Shown here piece after piece: positions 1 through 7,942 of a DNA stretch of 64,000 nucleotides (position 1 is the first letter of the stretch; every line of letters starts with the position of its first letter). The notes below the pieces were generated by a model that saw nothing but the letters and a program-made list of their open reading frames with translations, was not told the origin of the DNA and searched no databases. This stretch comes from Segatella copri (GTDB taxonomy: Bacteria > Bacteroidota > Bacteroidia > Bacteroidales > Bacteroidaceae): NCBI RefSeq assembly GCF_015074785.1, contig NZ_CP042464.1:1984001-2048000 (forward strand), given 5' to 3'. The position numbers and the translations under genes are program-made.

Positions 1-195
1 TTCCATTCCCTCCTCAGCACTCATTCCGAAGAGCGAAACGAAGGCCTCATCCAATCGAAGACCGATGGTCTTGGCACAAGCCTCCTCCGATTTCACTTCC
101 AGCTTTCTTGCACGCATCGTATCCTGCAAGGTCTTCACAATGAGACTCTGCGAATCGCCGATGGTTCCATCAAAATCAAAAATTATATACTTCAT
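1..195 (-). CDS. HAD-family hydrolase, phosphatase-like (N-terminal part only)
   Basis: Only the first 65 codons lie in the window; the gene runs off the left edge. The N-terminus MKYIIFDFDGT carries the HAD catalytic motif DxDGT at residues 7-11, in which the first Asp is the nucleophile, followed by GDS as in phosphoglycolate phosphatase-like members. The start codon is at 193-195. A Bacteroidetes -7 box on the minus strand (223-230) lies just upstream. The substrate cannot be told because the cap and C-terminal motifs are missing. Confidence 0.75.
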   Translation of the reverse strand, partial: MKYIIFDFDGTIGDSQSLIVKTLQDTMRARKLEVKSEEACAKTIGLRLDEAFVSLFGMSAEEGME

Positions 196-222
196 TATTC
201 TTACCTTATTTGAAAACGGTCA

Positions 223-230
223 CAAAGGTA
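223..230 (-). promoter_or_regulatory. -7 promoter box for the HAD gene
   Basis: The plus-strand text CAAAGGTA reads TACCTTTG on the minus strand, matching the Bacteroidetes -7 consensus TAnnTTTG, 28 bp upstream of the HAD start codon. Confidence 0.5.
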
Positions 231-246
231 CAGATTATAACTGAAA

Positions 247-1335
247 CTACAAAGCAAATTGCTCACGAATTGCCTTTATTATGTTATTACGAGCCACTTC
301 TGGCTTCATCGCCTCATCCAATGGCATTTCTTCAGGAGTAACCTGAACAACTCTATCAAATCCTGCATCCAGCATAGCCTTTCTATCGCTAACTCCGCCC
401 GATACTAGCCATATTTTCTGATTGGTAACATGCTCAAGAATTCTTTGCGGCAGTTTCCCCATCAAGGTCTGGCGGTCGCTACGTCCCTCGCCCGTAATCA
501 CGAGATCAGCATCCAGAATGAGCGCATCAACCTCTATTTTCTCTAAAAGCAGTTCAGCCCCTGGTCGTGCCTCAGCATTGAAATATTGCAGGAAAGCATA
601 ACCCAGTCCTCCGGCCGCACCAGCCCCAGGAGCCGCACTCCTATCATATCCGAAATGCTTGGCACTTACCTCGGCAAACTTCCTTGCCCTATCATCCAGC
701 ATCTGCACCATCTTAGCATCAGCTCCCTTCTGAGGCGCAAAGACGTGAGCCGCCCCGTTTTCGCCACAGAGCGGATTGGTAACATCCGAAGCCAGCACAA
801 AACTGCATTCCTGTCGGATTTTCTTCCAGTCGTCGCCCATCGCCTTAAGCATTCCGATGCCACAATCGGATGTGGCGCTGCCACCCAAGCCCACGATGAA
901 ACGGCGCACGCCCCGGCGATAAGCATTCATAATCATCTCGCCCACGCCCCAGGAAGTAGCCTTCATCGGGTTGCGCTGTTCAGACTCAATCAGAGCCAGT
1001 CCGGCGGTCTGCGCAATCTCGATAATCGCCGTATCATCCACGATTCCGTATTCAGCCTCAATCCATCTCATCAGCGCATCATGGGCATGAATCCTCACTC
1101 GCTCTCCCTTCATTGCCGAGAGGAAAGCATCGAGCATTCCCTCTCCCCCATCACTCATTTCCAGGGTAATAATTTCGGGAGCAACATCATCCGCATTCCA
1201 TTCCTTCACTCCCGAAGCAATCGCCTCATTTACCTCTCTGCTCGAAAGGCAACCCTTATAAGAGTCACAAGCTATTATTATCTTCTTATATCCAGCCCCA
1301 TCCATCAGTCTGAGGCCATCATTTTTCCTATCCAT
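247..1335 (-). CDS. glycerate kinase (type I, GarK/GlxK family)
   Basis: This 362-residue protein matches the glycerate kinase type-I fold family, which phosphorylates D-glycerate with ATP to phosphoglycerate in the cytosol. Visible signatures are the N-terminal strand IIIACDSYKGCLSS (residues 19-32), a glycine-rich GLGGSATSDCGIGML segment near the middle, APGAGAAGGLGYAF, and LVITGEGRSDRQT toward the C-terminus. The family normally begins about ten residues before the first strand, so the annotated start may be slightly upstream of the true one; Met11 is an alternative. The gene is monocistronic between the HAD fragment and a divergent toxin pair. Family is confident; the product isomer (2- or 3-phosphoglycerate) is not shown. 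Confidence 0.9.
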   Translation of the reverse strand: MDRKNDGLRLMDGAGYKKIIIACDSYKGCLSSREVNEAIASGVKEWNADDVAPEIITLEMSDGGEGMLDAFLSAMKGERVRIHAHDALMRWIEAEYGIVDDTAIIEIAQTAGLALIESEQRNPMKATSWGVGEMIMNAYRRGVRRFIVGLGGSATSDCGIGMLKAMGDDWKKIRQECSFVLASDVTNPLCGENGAAHVFAPQKGADAKMVQMLDDRARKFAEVSAKHFGYDRSAAPGAGAAGGLGYAFLQYFNAEARPGAELLLEKIEVDALILDADLVITGEGRSDRQTLMGKLPQRILEHVTNQKIWLVSGGVSDRKAMLDAGFDRVVQVTPEEMPLDEAMKPEVARNNIIKAIREQFAL

Positions 1336-1398
1336 ATCCTATTTATATTATATCATTCCAAGAATCATCGCCTATCAAGCGATTCCCCTTTCAGCCCG

Positions 1399-1406
1399 CA
1401 AAATTA
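1399..1406 (-). promoter_or_regulatory. -7 promoter box for glycerate kinase
   Basis: CAAAATTA on the plus strand reads TAATTTTG on the minus strand, a match to TAnnTTTG, 64 bp upstream of the glycerate kinase start. Confidence 0.45.
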
Positions 1407-1499
1407 GCCATTATTCCTGAAACCACAAACCTTTTTGGGAAAAACTTTCAAAAACAGATGCTTCAGATAAGAGCTGATAGAAAAAAGAGGTTAAAACAT

Positions 1500-1530
1500 T
1501 TGGCTATTAAAAAGATTCCTCGTATTTTTG
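1500..1530 (+). promoter_or_regulatory. promoter of the zeta-toxin operon
   Basis: TTG at 1500-1502 and TATTTTTG at 1523-1530 form a -33/-7 pair with 20 bp between them, the usual Bacteroidetes spacing. The first gene of the pair starts 40 bp downstream at 1570. Confidence 0.6.
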
Positions 1531-1569
1531 CAGTAGATTTTTCAAAGGTTTTCTAAAGGTTAAAGGCTT

Positions 1570-1845
1570 ATGTGCAAATATGAAGAAATAGAAGGTTGGC
1601 GACTCTCGAATGGCAAGTCGATTCGGGAAATCAACAATGCCGTACACGATGAGGTGGAACGAATCTACCTGGAAGCGTGGGCGAAGGGCATTTCCGTGCC
1701 GTATTTTGAAAACGGGAAAACCTATCTTGCTAATCCTGATGGAAGCGATGTAGAAGCAACTCTTGATTTTGCAACACGCGAATATACTATCATAAAACAA
1801 GTTGCAGCTCCAGGAAAGGGAAAAATGAGTTACTTACTCCATTAA
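1570..1845 (+). CDS. small acidic hypothetical protein, putative antitoxin partner of the zeta-like kinase
   Basis: A 91-residue protein of no family I can name with certainty. It lies 33 bp upstream of a zeta-toxin-like gene, shares its promoter at 1500-1530, and has the size and position of the small first gene in two-gene toxin-antitoxin operons. It contains IREINNAVHDEVERIYLEAW, a predicted helix, and then a short beta-rich part. The antitoxin role is inferred from position only. It could instead be an unrelated small conserved protein. Confidence 0.6.
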   Translation: MCKYEEIEGWRLSNGKSIREINNAVHDEVERIYLEAWAKGISVPYFENGKTYLANPDGSDVEATLDFATREYTIIKQVAAPGKGKMSYLLH

Positions 1846-1878
1846 TTACTTCGTAACACCTCTTTTTCTATTAAGATT

Positions 1879-2481
1879 ATGAAAAGAAGACCTGAATTTA
1901 CAATTATAGCCGGTCCAAATGGAGCTAGCAAAAGTAGGCTTGGAATATTTTATTCTACAGTAAAAGCTTTTGACGGAGACCTTCTAGCAATGTCTCTTCG
2001 AAACGAACATCCTGATTGGATAGAACGATGGATAGATGGAACTGTTATCTCTTCATTGATGAAAGAAAAAGAAGAAGCCATTTCACAAAACAAGAATTTT
2101 GCTTTCGAAACGAACTTCTCTACAGATTTGCCAGTCAATCTTGTTCAGGATTTTAAAGATGCAGGTTATAAAATCAGCCTCATCTTTTTCGGCTTATCCT
2201 CGAAAGAAGATTCTCTATCTCGTGTTATCCAAAGATACACAATGGGCGGTCATAATGTAAACCAAGACGTGATAGAATATAACTTCACGGAAGGCATCAA
2301 ACGAGTAAGAGCCTCTCTACCACTTTTTGAAAACATTCTTTTCATTGATGGCACTTCCGATTTTGGCGACATTGTTGCCATTCACATCGAGAAATCAGGC
2401 AAGCATCAGATAACAGATCACCCAGCCGAGTGGTTCGACAAATACTTCAAAGAGGCATTCGATGCGCTTGTTGATGGATAG
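1879..2481 (+). CDS. zeta-toxin-like P-loop kinase
   Basis: A 200-residue protein of the zeta toxin/AAA_33 P-loop family, whose studied members phosphorylate UDP-GlcNAc-type sugars and block cell-wall synthesis. The P-loop is near residues 12-19 and reads GPNGASKS, so the usual Gly before the Lys is Ser. The segment FAFETNFSTD matches the region where zeta proteins bind substrate, and RVIQRYTMGGHNV fits the lid with its Arg residues and the common GGH element. It ends 24 bp before the convergent response regulator. Family is likely; toxicity and substrate are inference, and some chromosomal members may be plain kinases. Confidence 0.8.
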   Translation: MKRRPEFTIIAGPNGASKSRLGIFYSTVKAFDGDLLAMSLRNEHPDWIERWIDGTVISSLMKEKEEAISQNKNFAFETNFSTDLPVNLVQDFKDAGYKISLIFFGLSSKEDSLSRVIQRYTMGGHNVNQDVIEYNFTEGIKRVRASLPLFENILFIDGTSDFGDIVAIHIEKSGKHQITDHPAEWFDKYFKEAFDALVDG

Positions 2482-2505
2482 GAAGAATAGTTCTTTTACA
2501 AGATT

Positions 2506-3237
2506 CTAGCAAATGATTTTATACCCAATCCCCCTCACATTGATGATTCTGATATTTTCATCGGCAGATAACTTGTGGCGGAGCTTGGTGATGAAAACAT
2601 GGAGACTGCGGGAATTGAAAAAGCTGTCATCACCCCAAAGTTTCAGGAGAATATCCTTGCTCTCTACCACATTGTTCTTGCTCTCCACAAGCATGCGAAG
2701 GATTTCGGATTCACGATGTGACAGTTCTGTATCTTTACCATCCAACTGCAGAATCTGACTGGTAACATTCAGGTGATAACGACCGATGGAGAGCCACTGA
2801 TCAGCAGCATCCGGATTATCAGGAGAAACATTCCCCCCTTCCTGTTCTTCAGAAGAAATATTTTCTGCAGAAGCCCGATGACAAAGCGACTTGATACGGA
2901 CGATGAGCTCCTGGATGGCAAACGGCTTCTTCAGATAATCATTGCCACCCAATTCAAATCCCTCTACCACATCATTCACCGCCGAACGAGCTGTGAGGAA
3001 AAGCACAGGGGTACGGGAATCCGTCTTGCGGATACGGCGCACCATCTCGAAACCATCCATTTTGGGCATCATCACATCCGCAACCAGCACATCAGGCTTC
3101 TGTTCTGCAAACATACGAAGCCCCTCTTCGCCATCACGCGCCGTGCGCATCTCGAAGCCCTGCGCCTCCAAGGTGTCGCTCAGAATCATCGCCAAGGATG
3201 TTTCGTCTTCTACCAGTAATACTTTTATCTTATTCAT
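2506..3237 (-). CDS. OmpR-family response regulator
   Basis: A 243-residue two-domain regulator. The receiver domain (about residues 4-118) has the acidic pair E10/D11, phospho-acceptor D54 in VADVMMPKMDG, T82 and K104 in YLKKPF. The C-terminal winged helix (about 148-240) has the typical ending LRHKLSADENIRIINVRGIGYKI. The linker (about 120-145) is acidic and longer than usual. It lies downstream of its likely partner kinase, with a gap of about 100 bp. The pair resembles the RprX/RprY arrangement of Bacteroides, but I would not assign that symbol without alignment. A direct-repeat block upstream of the 5819 gene is a possible target. Confidence 0.93.
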   Translation of the reverse strand: MNKIKVLLVEDETSLAMILSDTLEAQGFEMRTARDGEEGLRMFAEQKPDVLVADVMMPKMDGFEMVRRIRKTDSRTPVLFLTARSAVNDVVEGFELGGNDYLKKPFAIQELIVRIKSLCHRASAENISSEEQEGGNVSPDNPDAADQWLSIGRYHLNVTSQILQLDGKDTELSHRESEILRMLVESKNNVVESKDILLKLWGDDSFFNSRSLHVFITKLRHKLSADENIRIINVRGIGYKIIC

Positions 3238-3339
3238 TGCTTCTTTTTTACTTTTTACTTTTAAGATTAAGACTTGGGGGACCAGCGATGGAATCGCTGG
3301 GAACGGGGGTGCAAAGGGGACTAAGTTCTTTTAACCTTT

Positions 3340-4860
3340 TTACCCTTTTGGTCTTTTACCTTTAAGAAAATGCAGGGTAAAGCAGCTTCCTTTTCCCGGC
3401 TCGCTTTCTACGGAAACAGAACCGCCCATTTTATCCATCAGGCTCTTGACATAGAAAAGCCCGAGACCATAGCCCTTGACCGTATATTTATTGCCATCCG
3501 TCACCCGATAGAACTTGTCGAAAATATAAGGCAATTTATCGTGGTCAATACCGATTCCATTATCTGATACGGAAACCAGCACTTCATCCTCGGCTTTTTG
3601 GAAAGCCTTGATTTCTATCTTCACGCTATCTTCAGAATACTTGATGGCATTGTCTATGAGATTGCTCACGATGTTTGAGAAATGCATCCGGTCGGCAGGA
3701 ACCTTCAGATTTTCCGGTTTTACGGACAACGAAATATTCACCTTTTTATCCGTTTTTTCTCCTGATTTCACTTTCAGCTGATGCTGGGAGATTAACGGTT
3801 CAATCACCTCCTTCACTGGAACTTCCACGATATTGAGCAGCATCGATTTCCGTCGTTCCATACTCATCGACAGAATCTGCTCCACCAATCCGCTGAGCGT
3901 CTGCAACTGCTCCTGGGCGATGGTGAGATACTTGCGCGCCTTATCAGGATGCTGGAGCATTCCGTAGTTCAGCAGGGAGTCGGTGGCAGCATAGGCTACG
4001 GCTATCGGAGTCTTCAATTCGTGCGTGATATTATTGGTGAAATCACTCTTCATCTCATCAAGCGTCTTCTGCTTGAGCATCGTATGAATCAGGAACCAGA
4101 AGACGAAAGCCAGGATGAGCATGATGAAGAGCGATGTGGCAAGGATGCCTGCCATCTGGCTGAGCACAGTCATCGTAAGCGGCTCTAGGGTAAGGACATA
4201 TTTCTCCTCATTCGCCTCCCCCTCATTACAAACCACATATTGGTATTGCTTAGCATTGGCGGAAGGCACATACCCCTTCGTCGTCACTTTCGCCAAAACC
4301 TTCTTTCCTGCAAAAAGCTGAATCTGATGCGGAAGCGGATGAATATCGTCGCCCACCAACAAACTGTCTGAAAGCATCTTGACAACCCATGCACTGTCAT
4401 AGTCATTGATGTCAGGTTTGGCGATTTCATTCAATTTGCCAAAAAGTGTTTGTTGCACCATAGTTGCCAGCTTACCCGACATCATCATCATCAATTCCTG
4501 ATCCTTGTCATCTTCACTACGCTTCTCTTGCTTGGTAAAAGTTGTTTGAACAGACTGAACAATCTTTCCTCCACGAACCTTTTTCACCTTTACCTTTTGA
4601 TCTATATCATCGTCTTCATCCATAGAAAAAGCAACAGTACCCGTCAGTTGTCTATGAGGCCCTTTATCATCATTGCGCAATCGTTCGATTCGCTTCTTCA
4701 TCTCCATGAAGTGAGCGTACTCCATTCCACCCTTAATTTTCGCTTCAACCTCCTTTTCCTGAGACTGATAAAGCCCCACGAGCCAATAGGTCTGATATGC
4801 GAAGATGCAGACCAGAGCCGCGATGACGAGCGTAACTATGTATTTAAGATGTAACTTCAT
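3340..4860 (-). CDS. membrane sensor histidine kinase
   Basis: A 506-residue sensor. A first membrane helix lies near residues 7-30, then a long charged extracytoplasmic segment, a second helix near 237-262 (SLFIMLILAFVFWFLI), a HisKA domain with the phospho-acceptor in FTNNITHELKTPIAV, and an ATPase domain with N-box NLIDNAIKYSED, G1 box DNGIGID and G2 box YGLGLFYVKSLM. There is no HAMP domain between the second helix and HisKA. It is cotranscribed with the response regulator at 2506. The gap between them holds a small hairpin (AGCGATggaATCGCT) and runs of TTTTTAC/TTTTTACC. The signal sensed is unknown. Confidence 0.93.
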   Translation of the reverse strand: MKLHLKYIVTLVIAALVCIFAYQTYWLVGLYQSQEKEVEAKIKGGMEYAHFMEMKKRIERLRNDDKGPHRQLTGTVAFSMDEDDDIDQKVKVKKVRGGKIVQSVQTTFTKQEKRSEDDKDQELMMMMSGKLATMVQQTLFGKLNEIAKPDINDYDSAWVVKMLSDSLLVGDDIHPLPHQIQLFAGKKVLAKVTTKGYVPSANAKQYQYVVCNEGEANEEKYVLTLEPLTMTVLSQMAGILATSLFIMLILAFVFWFLIHTMLKQKTLDEMKSDFTNNITHELKTPIAVAYAATDSLLNYGMLQHPDKARKYLTIAQEQLQTLSGLVEQILSMSMERRKSMLLNIVEVPVKEVIEPLISQHQLKVKSGEKTDKKVNISLSVKPENLKVPADRMHFSNIVSNLIDNAIKYSEDSVKIEIKAFQKAEDEVLVSVSDNGIGIDHDKLPYIFDKFYRVTDGNKYTVKGYGLGLFYVKSLMDKMGGSVSVESEPGKGSCFTLHFLKGKRPKG

Positions 4861-4900
4861 TCTTTCCTTTATTAAAGATTTTTCCAGATGAATTCAATAC

Positions 4901-5626
4901 TCATTTTCTGAAAATCGGATAAACCTCCGTGGTATTCTTCCATCCCCATTTACCATTCTTTTGTGGCGCAAACTCTCGTCCCATCTTGGCTCCTATCCCC
5001 CAATGTTGATTGAACATCACTTCCATGAAGCCACCATAGCTGCTCTTGGGATTGAAAGGAGACATGATGACGCTTCGAGGGTCAGAGGTTTTCGTTGGAA
5101 CATATTGTCCATAGAATCCCACTGTGAGCCAGTCGTTTACTTGATAAGCCATTCGTCCACCAAAAGAAGCTTTGGTGAGATTGCCAAATCCATATACTCC
5201 CGTGTTTATCTTTTCTATCCCGACATAAGGAGAAAAAACAAAACGCCCGAAATTTTGTTGATAAACAACCCCTGCAGTCTGCCTATTCATCAGTCCTGGG
5301 ACTTCAATACCCGAAGAATATACCGCCATCGTACCCAAATTCGGGGAAAGAAGAGAAATATGAGGTATTGCATTCGGCGCAATCTCCAAAGTTTTTCCTT
5401 CTTCCGACATCCAAGGTGCATTCGATTCAGAGTAATAAGATTTGCCTTGAAGTACAGGAAATCCACCGAGCGAAGGACGAGAATGTTCCAACGACATACC
5501 TTCCTTAGGTAAAGATGCCTTCGGAATGGAATCCAAAGAAACACTCTTCACTTCCTGTGCTTGCATTACCAATGTCCAAAAGCAAGCCATAACTGTCAAT
5601 ATGAATATTCTTCGTTTCTCTTTCAT
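4901..5626 (-). CDS. outer-membrane beta-barrel-like protein, hypothetical
   Basis: A 241-residue exported protein: signal peptide at residues 1-24 ending near VMQAQ, a low-complexity Ser/Pro stretch, then alternating beta-strand segments with aromatic girdles (GRFVFSPYVGIEKIN, WLTVGFYGQYVPT). That suggests a small barrel or barrel-associated surface protein. It lies 40 bp upstream of the sensor kinase in the same direction, so it may be its cargo or an auxiliary sensor. A -7 box at 5632-5639 sits almost on the start codon, so the mRNA would have little or no leader. No named family was recognised. Confidence 0.7.
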   Translation of the reverse strand: MKEKRRIFILTVMACFWTLVMQAQEVKSVSLDSIPKASLPKEGMSLEHSRPSLGGFPVLQGKSYYSESNAPWMSEEGKTLEIAPNAIPHISLLSPNLGTMAVYSSGIEVPGLMNRQTAGVVYQQNFGRFVFSPYVGIEKINTGVYGFGNLTKASFGGRMAYQVNDWLTVGFYGQYVPTKTSDPRSVIMSPFNPKSSYGGFMEVMFNQHWGIGAKMGREFAPQKNGKWGWKNTTEVYPIFRK

Positions 5627-5631
5627 GCTTG

Positions 5632-5639
5632 CAAAAGTA
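5632..5639 (-). promoter_or_regulatory. -7 box immediately before the 5626 start
   Basis: CAAAAGTA reads TACTTTTG on the minus strand and matches TAnnTTTG. It ends only 6 bp before the start codon, predicting a nearly leaderless transcript. Confidence 0.45.
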
Positions 5640-5687
5640 ATAAAAAAGAAGATAAGTAAGATACTTTTCAGGGAATTATTTCTGATT

Positions 5688-5726
5688 TGATAAGACTAAA
5701 TAACACTTCTGATAAGACTTGATAAT
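5688..5726. promoter_or_regulatory. direct-repeat operator candidate
   Basis: TGATAAGACT occurs at 5688-5697 and again at 5710-5719, exactly 22 bp apart, followed by TGATAAT at 5720. The block lies in the divergent region between the 5626 gene and the 5819 gene, upstream of the -33/-7 elements of the latter. Phased direct repeats are what OmpR-type regulators bind, and one is encoded nearby at 2506. Confidence 0.35.
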
Positions 5727-5738
5727 CAAAATTCCTTG

Positions 5739-5766
5739 TTGACACGAGATTTTTACAGTACTTTTG
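5739..5766 (+). promoter_or_regulatory. promoter of the 5819 receptor gene
   Basis: TTG at 5739-5741 (another at 5736) and TACTTTTG at 5759-5766 give a Bacteroidetes -33/-7 pair, 53 bp before the start codon. Confidence 0.5.
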
Positions 5767-5818
5767 CAACCGAAATCGGGAGTTTTTTCCGAAAGAACGA
5801 TAAAAAGATAAGAAGAAT

Positions 5819-7867
5819 ATGAAAAGATTGGTTATATTAAGCGCTTGCCTGGCCATCAGTCTTGCCGGCTGGGCACAAGGAAACAGAAATGATTCCCTGA
5901 AAATGGACAGCATTATCCATTCCCTCCCTGATGTGATGGTAAAAGGCAACCGACCTATCGTAAAGGTGAAAGGAGCAGCATTGACCTATGACCTGCCTCA
6001 ACTCATCAAAAACCATCCGGTGGATAATGCCTATGAAGCCATCAAGCAACTGCCTGGCGTGAGCGAACAAGATGAAGCCTTGACTCTCAACGCCCAATCC
6101 GTAACCGTGATGATAGACGGCAAGGCTACCACAATGACGAGCGAGCAGCTCTATTCGCTTCTGAAAACGATTCCTACCAGCCGCATCGCCAACGCTGAAG
6201 TTGTCTATTCTGCCCCAGCCCGCTATCAGGTAAAGGGACAAGTCATCAACCTCCTGCTGAAGCACAACACAGGCTTTCACTCCCTGCAAGGCGAGTTCTT
6301 CGGCGGCTACACCCACCAGAACCGCAACAGTTACACAGAGCGCGCCTCCTTGCTCTTCACCAACAAGAAATGGGAAATAGACATGCTCTATTCCTTCGGT
6401 CATGGCAAGAGATATTATTACTATGAAAATGAGTTTGCCCACACCTTGACTGATGGCACTTCCTATGCCTTCTCTACACATAGCGACAATATCAAACGTC
6501 ATCTCAACCACAACATCCGACTGGGAATCAACTATCATCTGGCAAAGGATCATCAACTCAGCTTTGCCTACACCTCACAACTCAATAACACGAGAGGAAC
6601 TTCAGAGGATGATGGCGATTTCACATCCCTTCTCAGAATCCATGCCAAGAGTCAGTTTCACAACTTCCGCCTGGATTACTCCACACCATTCGGTTTCTCG
6701 GCAGGAGCAGAATACACCTATTATAATTCACCGGATGAACAATGGCTGAAAAGCAGTCTCTACGATGAGATTTACGACATCACAAGCCAGCAGCGAATCG
6801 ACAAATGGCACGCTTACCTCAAGCAGGAGCACGACTTAGGAAAAGACTGGGGCTTGAACTACGGCATCAATTACACCACATCAAGAGACAAAAGCTCGCA
6901 GGAGAACAACAACAAGTCTTCTGATGGCAACACCGTTCAAACCGAAGATCAAATGTGTTTCTACATCGGAGCCAGCAAATCGTTCGGCCAAAAACTCACG
7001 ATGGAAGCATCGCTCATGGAAGAATATTACCACACCCCAATCTGGGATGAGTGGAACCTCTTCCCAACACTCTCCATCACCTATCTTCCTAAGGCAGGAC
7101 ACGTCATCCAATTCGACTTGGATTGCGACAGAGACTACCCTACCTATTGGTCGGTGAAGAACTTCACCACCTATAATGTGGGCGGATATGGAAAGATTGT
7201 AGGAAACCCGACGTTGAAGCCATCACGAGACCTCAGCCTCTCGCTTACCTACATTCTGCACAGCAGATACGTGGCAAGTCTCTTCTTCAACAACTCGAAA
7301 GATGAATTCCGTCAGCTTCCTTACCAGAGCGACAAGAAGAAGGAGATGGAATACAAGCATGTCAACTTCGACCATGTAAATCAGGTAGGCTTGATGCTCA
7401 CAGCCCCAATCAACATAGGCAACTGGTGGCAGAATCGCCTTACTTTCACCGGCGTTTATCAGAACGACAAGAATTCCCACTTCTATGATCTTCCATTCGA
7501 CCGCAGCAAATGGTTCTGTCAAGCCCAGTGGAACGGCACTTTTCTCTTTGGCAAGCATGTGCTTCTCAACCTCGATGCTTCCGTCCATACCGACGCCATC
7601 CAAGGAATCATCGACATCCCAGCCTCAGGCTATCTCAACGCTGCCCTCACCTGGAAGCCTCTCAAGGATGACAAGTTCCAGCTGAAAGCCTACTGCAACG
7701 ACATCTTCGAGACAGGCGACAACCATCTGCACGACACTTATCGAGGTCAGCACGTCATCAACAAAATGTACTTTGGCAGAATCATCGGTCTCTCCCTCAC
7801 CTATCGATTCGGCGGCTACAAGGGCAAGCAGCATGAAGAAGTAGATACTTCCAGATTCGGGAAATAA
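5819..7867 (+). CDS. TonB-dependent-receptor-like outer-membrane beta-barrel protein
   Basis: A 682-residue outer-membrane protein: signal peptide at 1-19 (LAISLAGWAQ), a plug-like region at about 35-145 (AYEAIKQLPGVS, VTVMIDGKATTMTSEQLYSLLKTIP, ARYQVKGQVINLLLK), then a long barrel rich in alternating aromatic and polar strands, ending in GLSLTYRFGG plus a short tail. The pattern fits the outer-membrane beta-barrel family of Bacteroidetes. The N-terminal carboxypeptidase-regulatory-like domain often found in such proteins is absent. It is transcribed alone and ends at a strong hairpin. The substrate is unknown. Confidence 0.85.
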   Translation: MKRLVILSACLAISLAGWAQGNRNDSLKMDSIIHSLPDVMVKGNRPIVKVKGAALTYDLPQLIKNHPVDNAYEAIKQLPGVSEQDEALTLNAQSVTVMIDGKATTMTSEQLYSLLKTIPTSRIANAEVVYSAPARYQVKGQVINLLLKHNTGFHSLQGEFFGGYTHQNRNSYTERASLLFTNKKWEIDMLYSFGHGKRYYYYENEFAHTLTDGTSYAFSTHSDNIKRHLNHNIRLGINYHLAKDHQLSFAYTSQLNNTRGTSEDDGDFTSLLRIHAKSQFHNFRLDYSTPFGFSAGAEYTYYNSPDEQWLKSSLYDEIYDITSQQRIDKWHAYLKQEHDLGKDWGLNYGINYTTSRDKSSQENNNKSSDGNTVQTEDQMCFYIGASKSFGQKLTMEASLMEEYYHTPIWDEWNLFPTLSITYLPKAGHVIQFDLDCDRDYPTYWSVKNFTTYNVGGYGKIVGNPTLKPSRDLSLSLTYILHSRYVASLFFNNSKDEFRQLPYQSDKKKEMEYKHVNFDHVNQVGLMLTAPINIGNWWQNRLTFTGVYQNDKNSHFYDLPFDRSKWFCQAQWNGTFLFGKHVLLNLDASVHTDAIQGIIDIPASGYLNAALTWKPLKDDKFQLKAYCNDIFETGDNHLHDTYRGQHVINKMYFGRIIGLSLTYRFGGYKGKQHEEVDTSRFGK

Positions 7868-7871
7868 AAAC

Positions 7872-7916
7872 GAGAAAAGCTCACCAAGACCATCAAAGTC
7901 CTGGCGAGCTTTTCTC
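7872..7916. terminator. bidirectional terminator
   Basis: GAGAAAAGCTC pairs with GAGCTTTTCTC at the far side, with a CCA/TGG inner stem. It lies between the convergent 5819 and SusD genes, with U/A runs on both sides. A diverged copy lies at 12464-12505. Confidence 0.8.
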
Positions 7917-7942
7917 TTTTCATATACACTATTCAAGTTTCT

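Noticed and set aside
586..1407. Long plus-strand open frame of 273 codons across the glycerate kinase gene
   Set aside because: It lies entirely opposite a well-conserved enzyme gene, has Ser/His/Arg-rich sequence with no domain, and no promoter or start context. It is a shadow frame.
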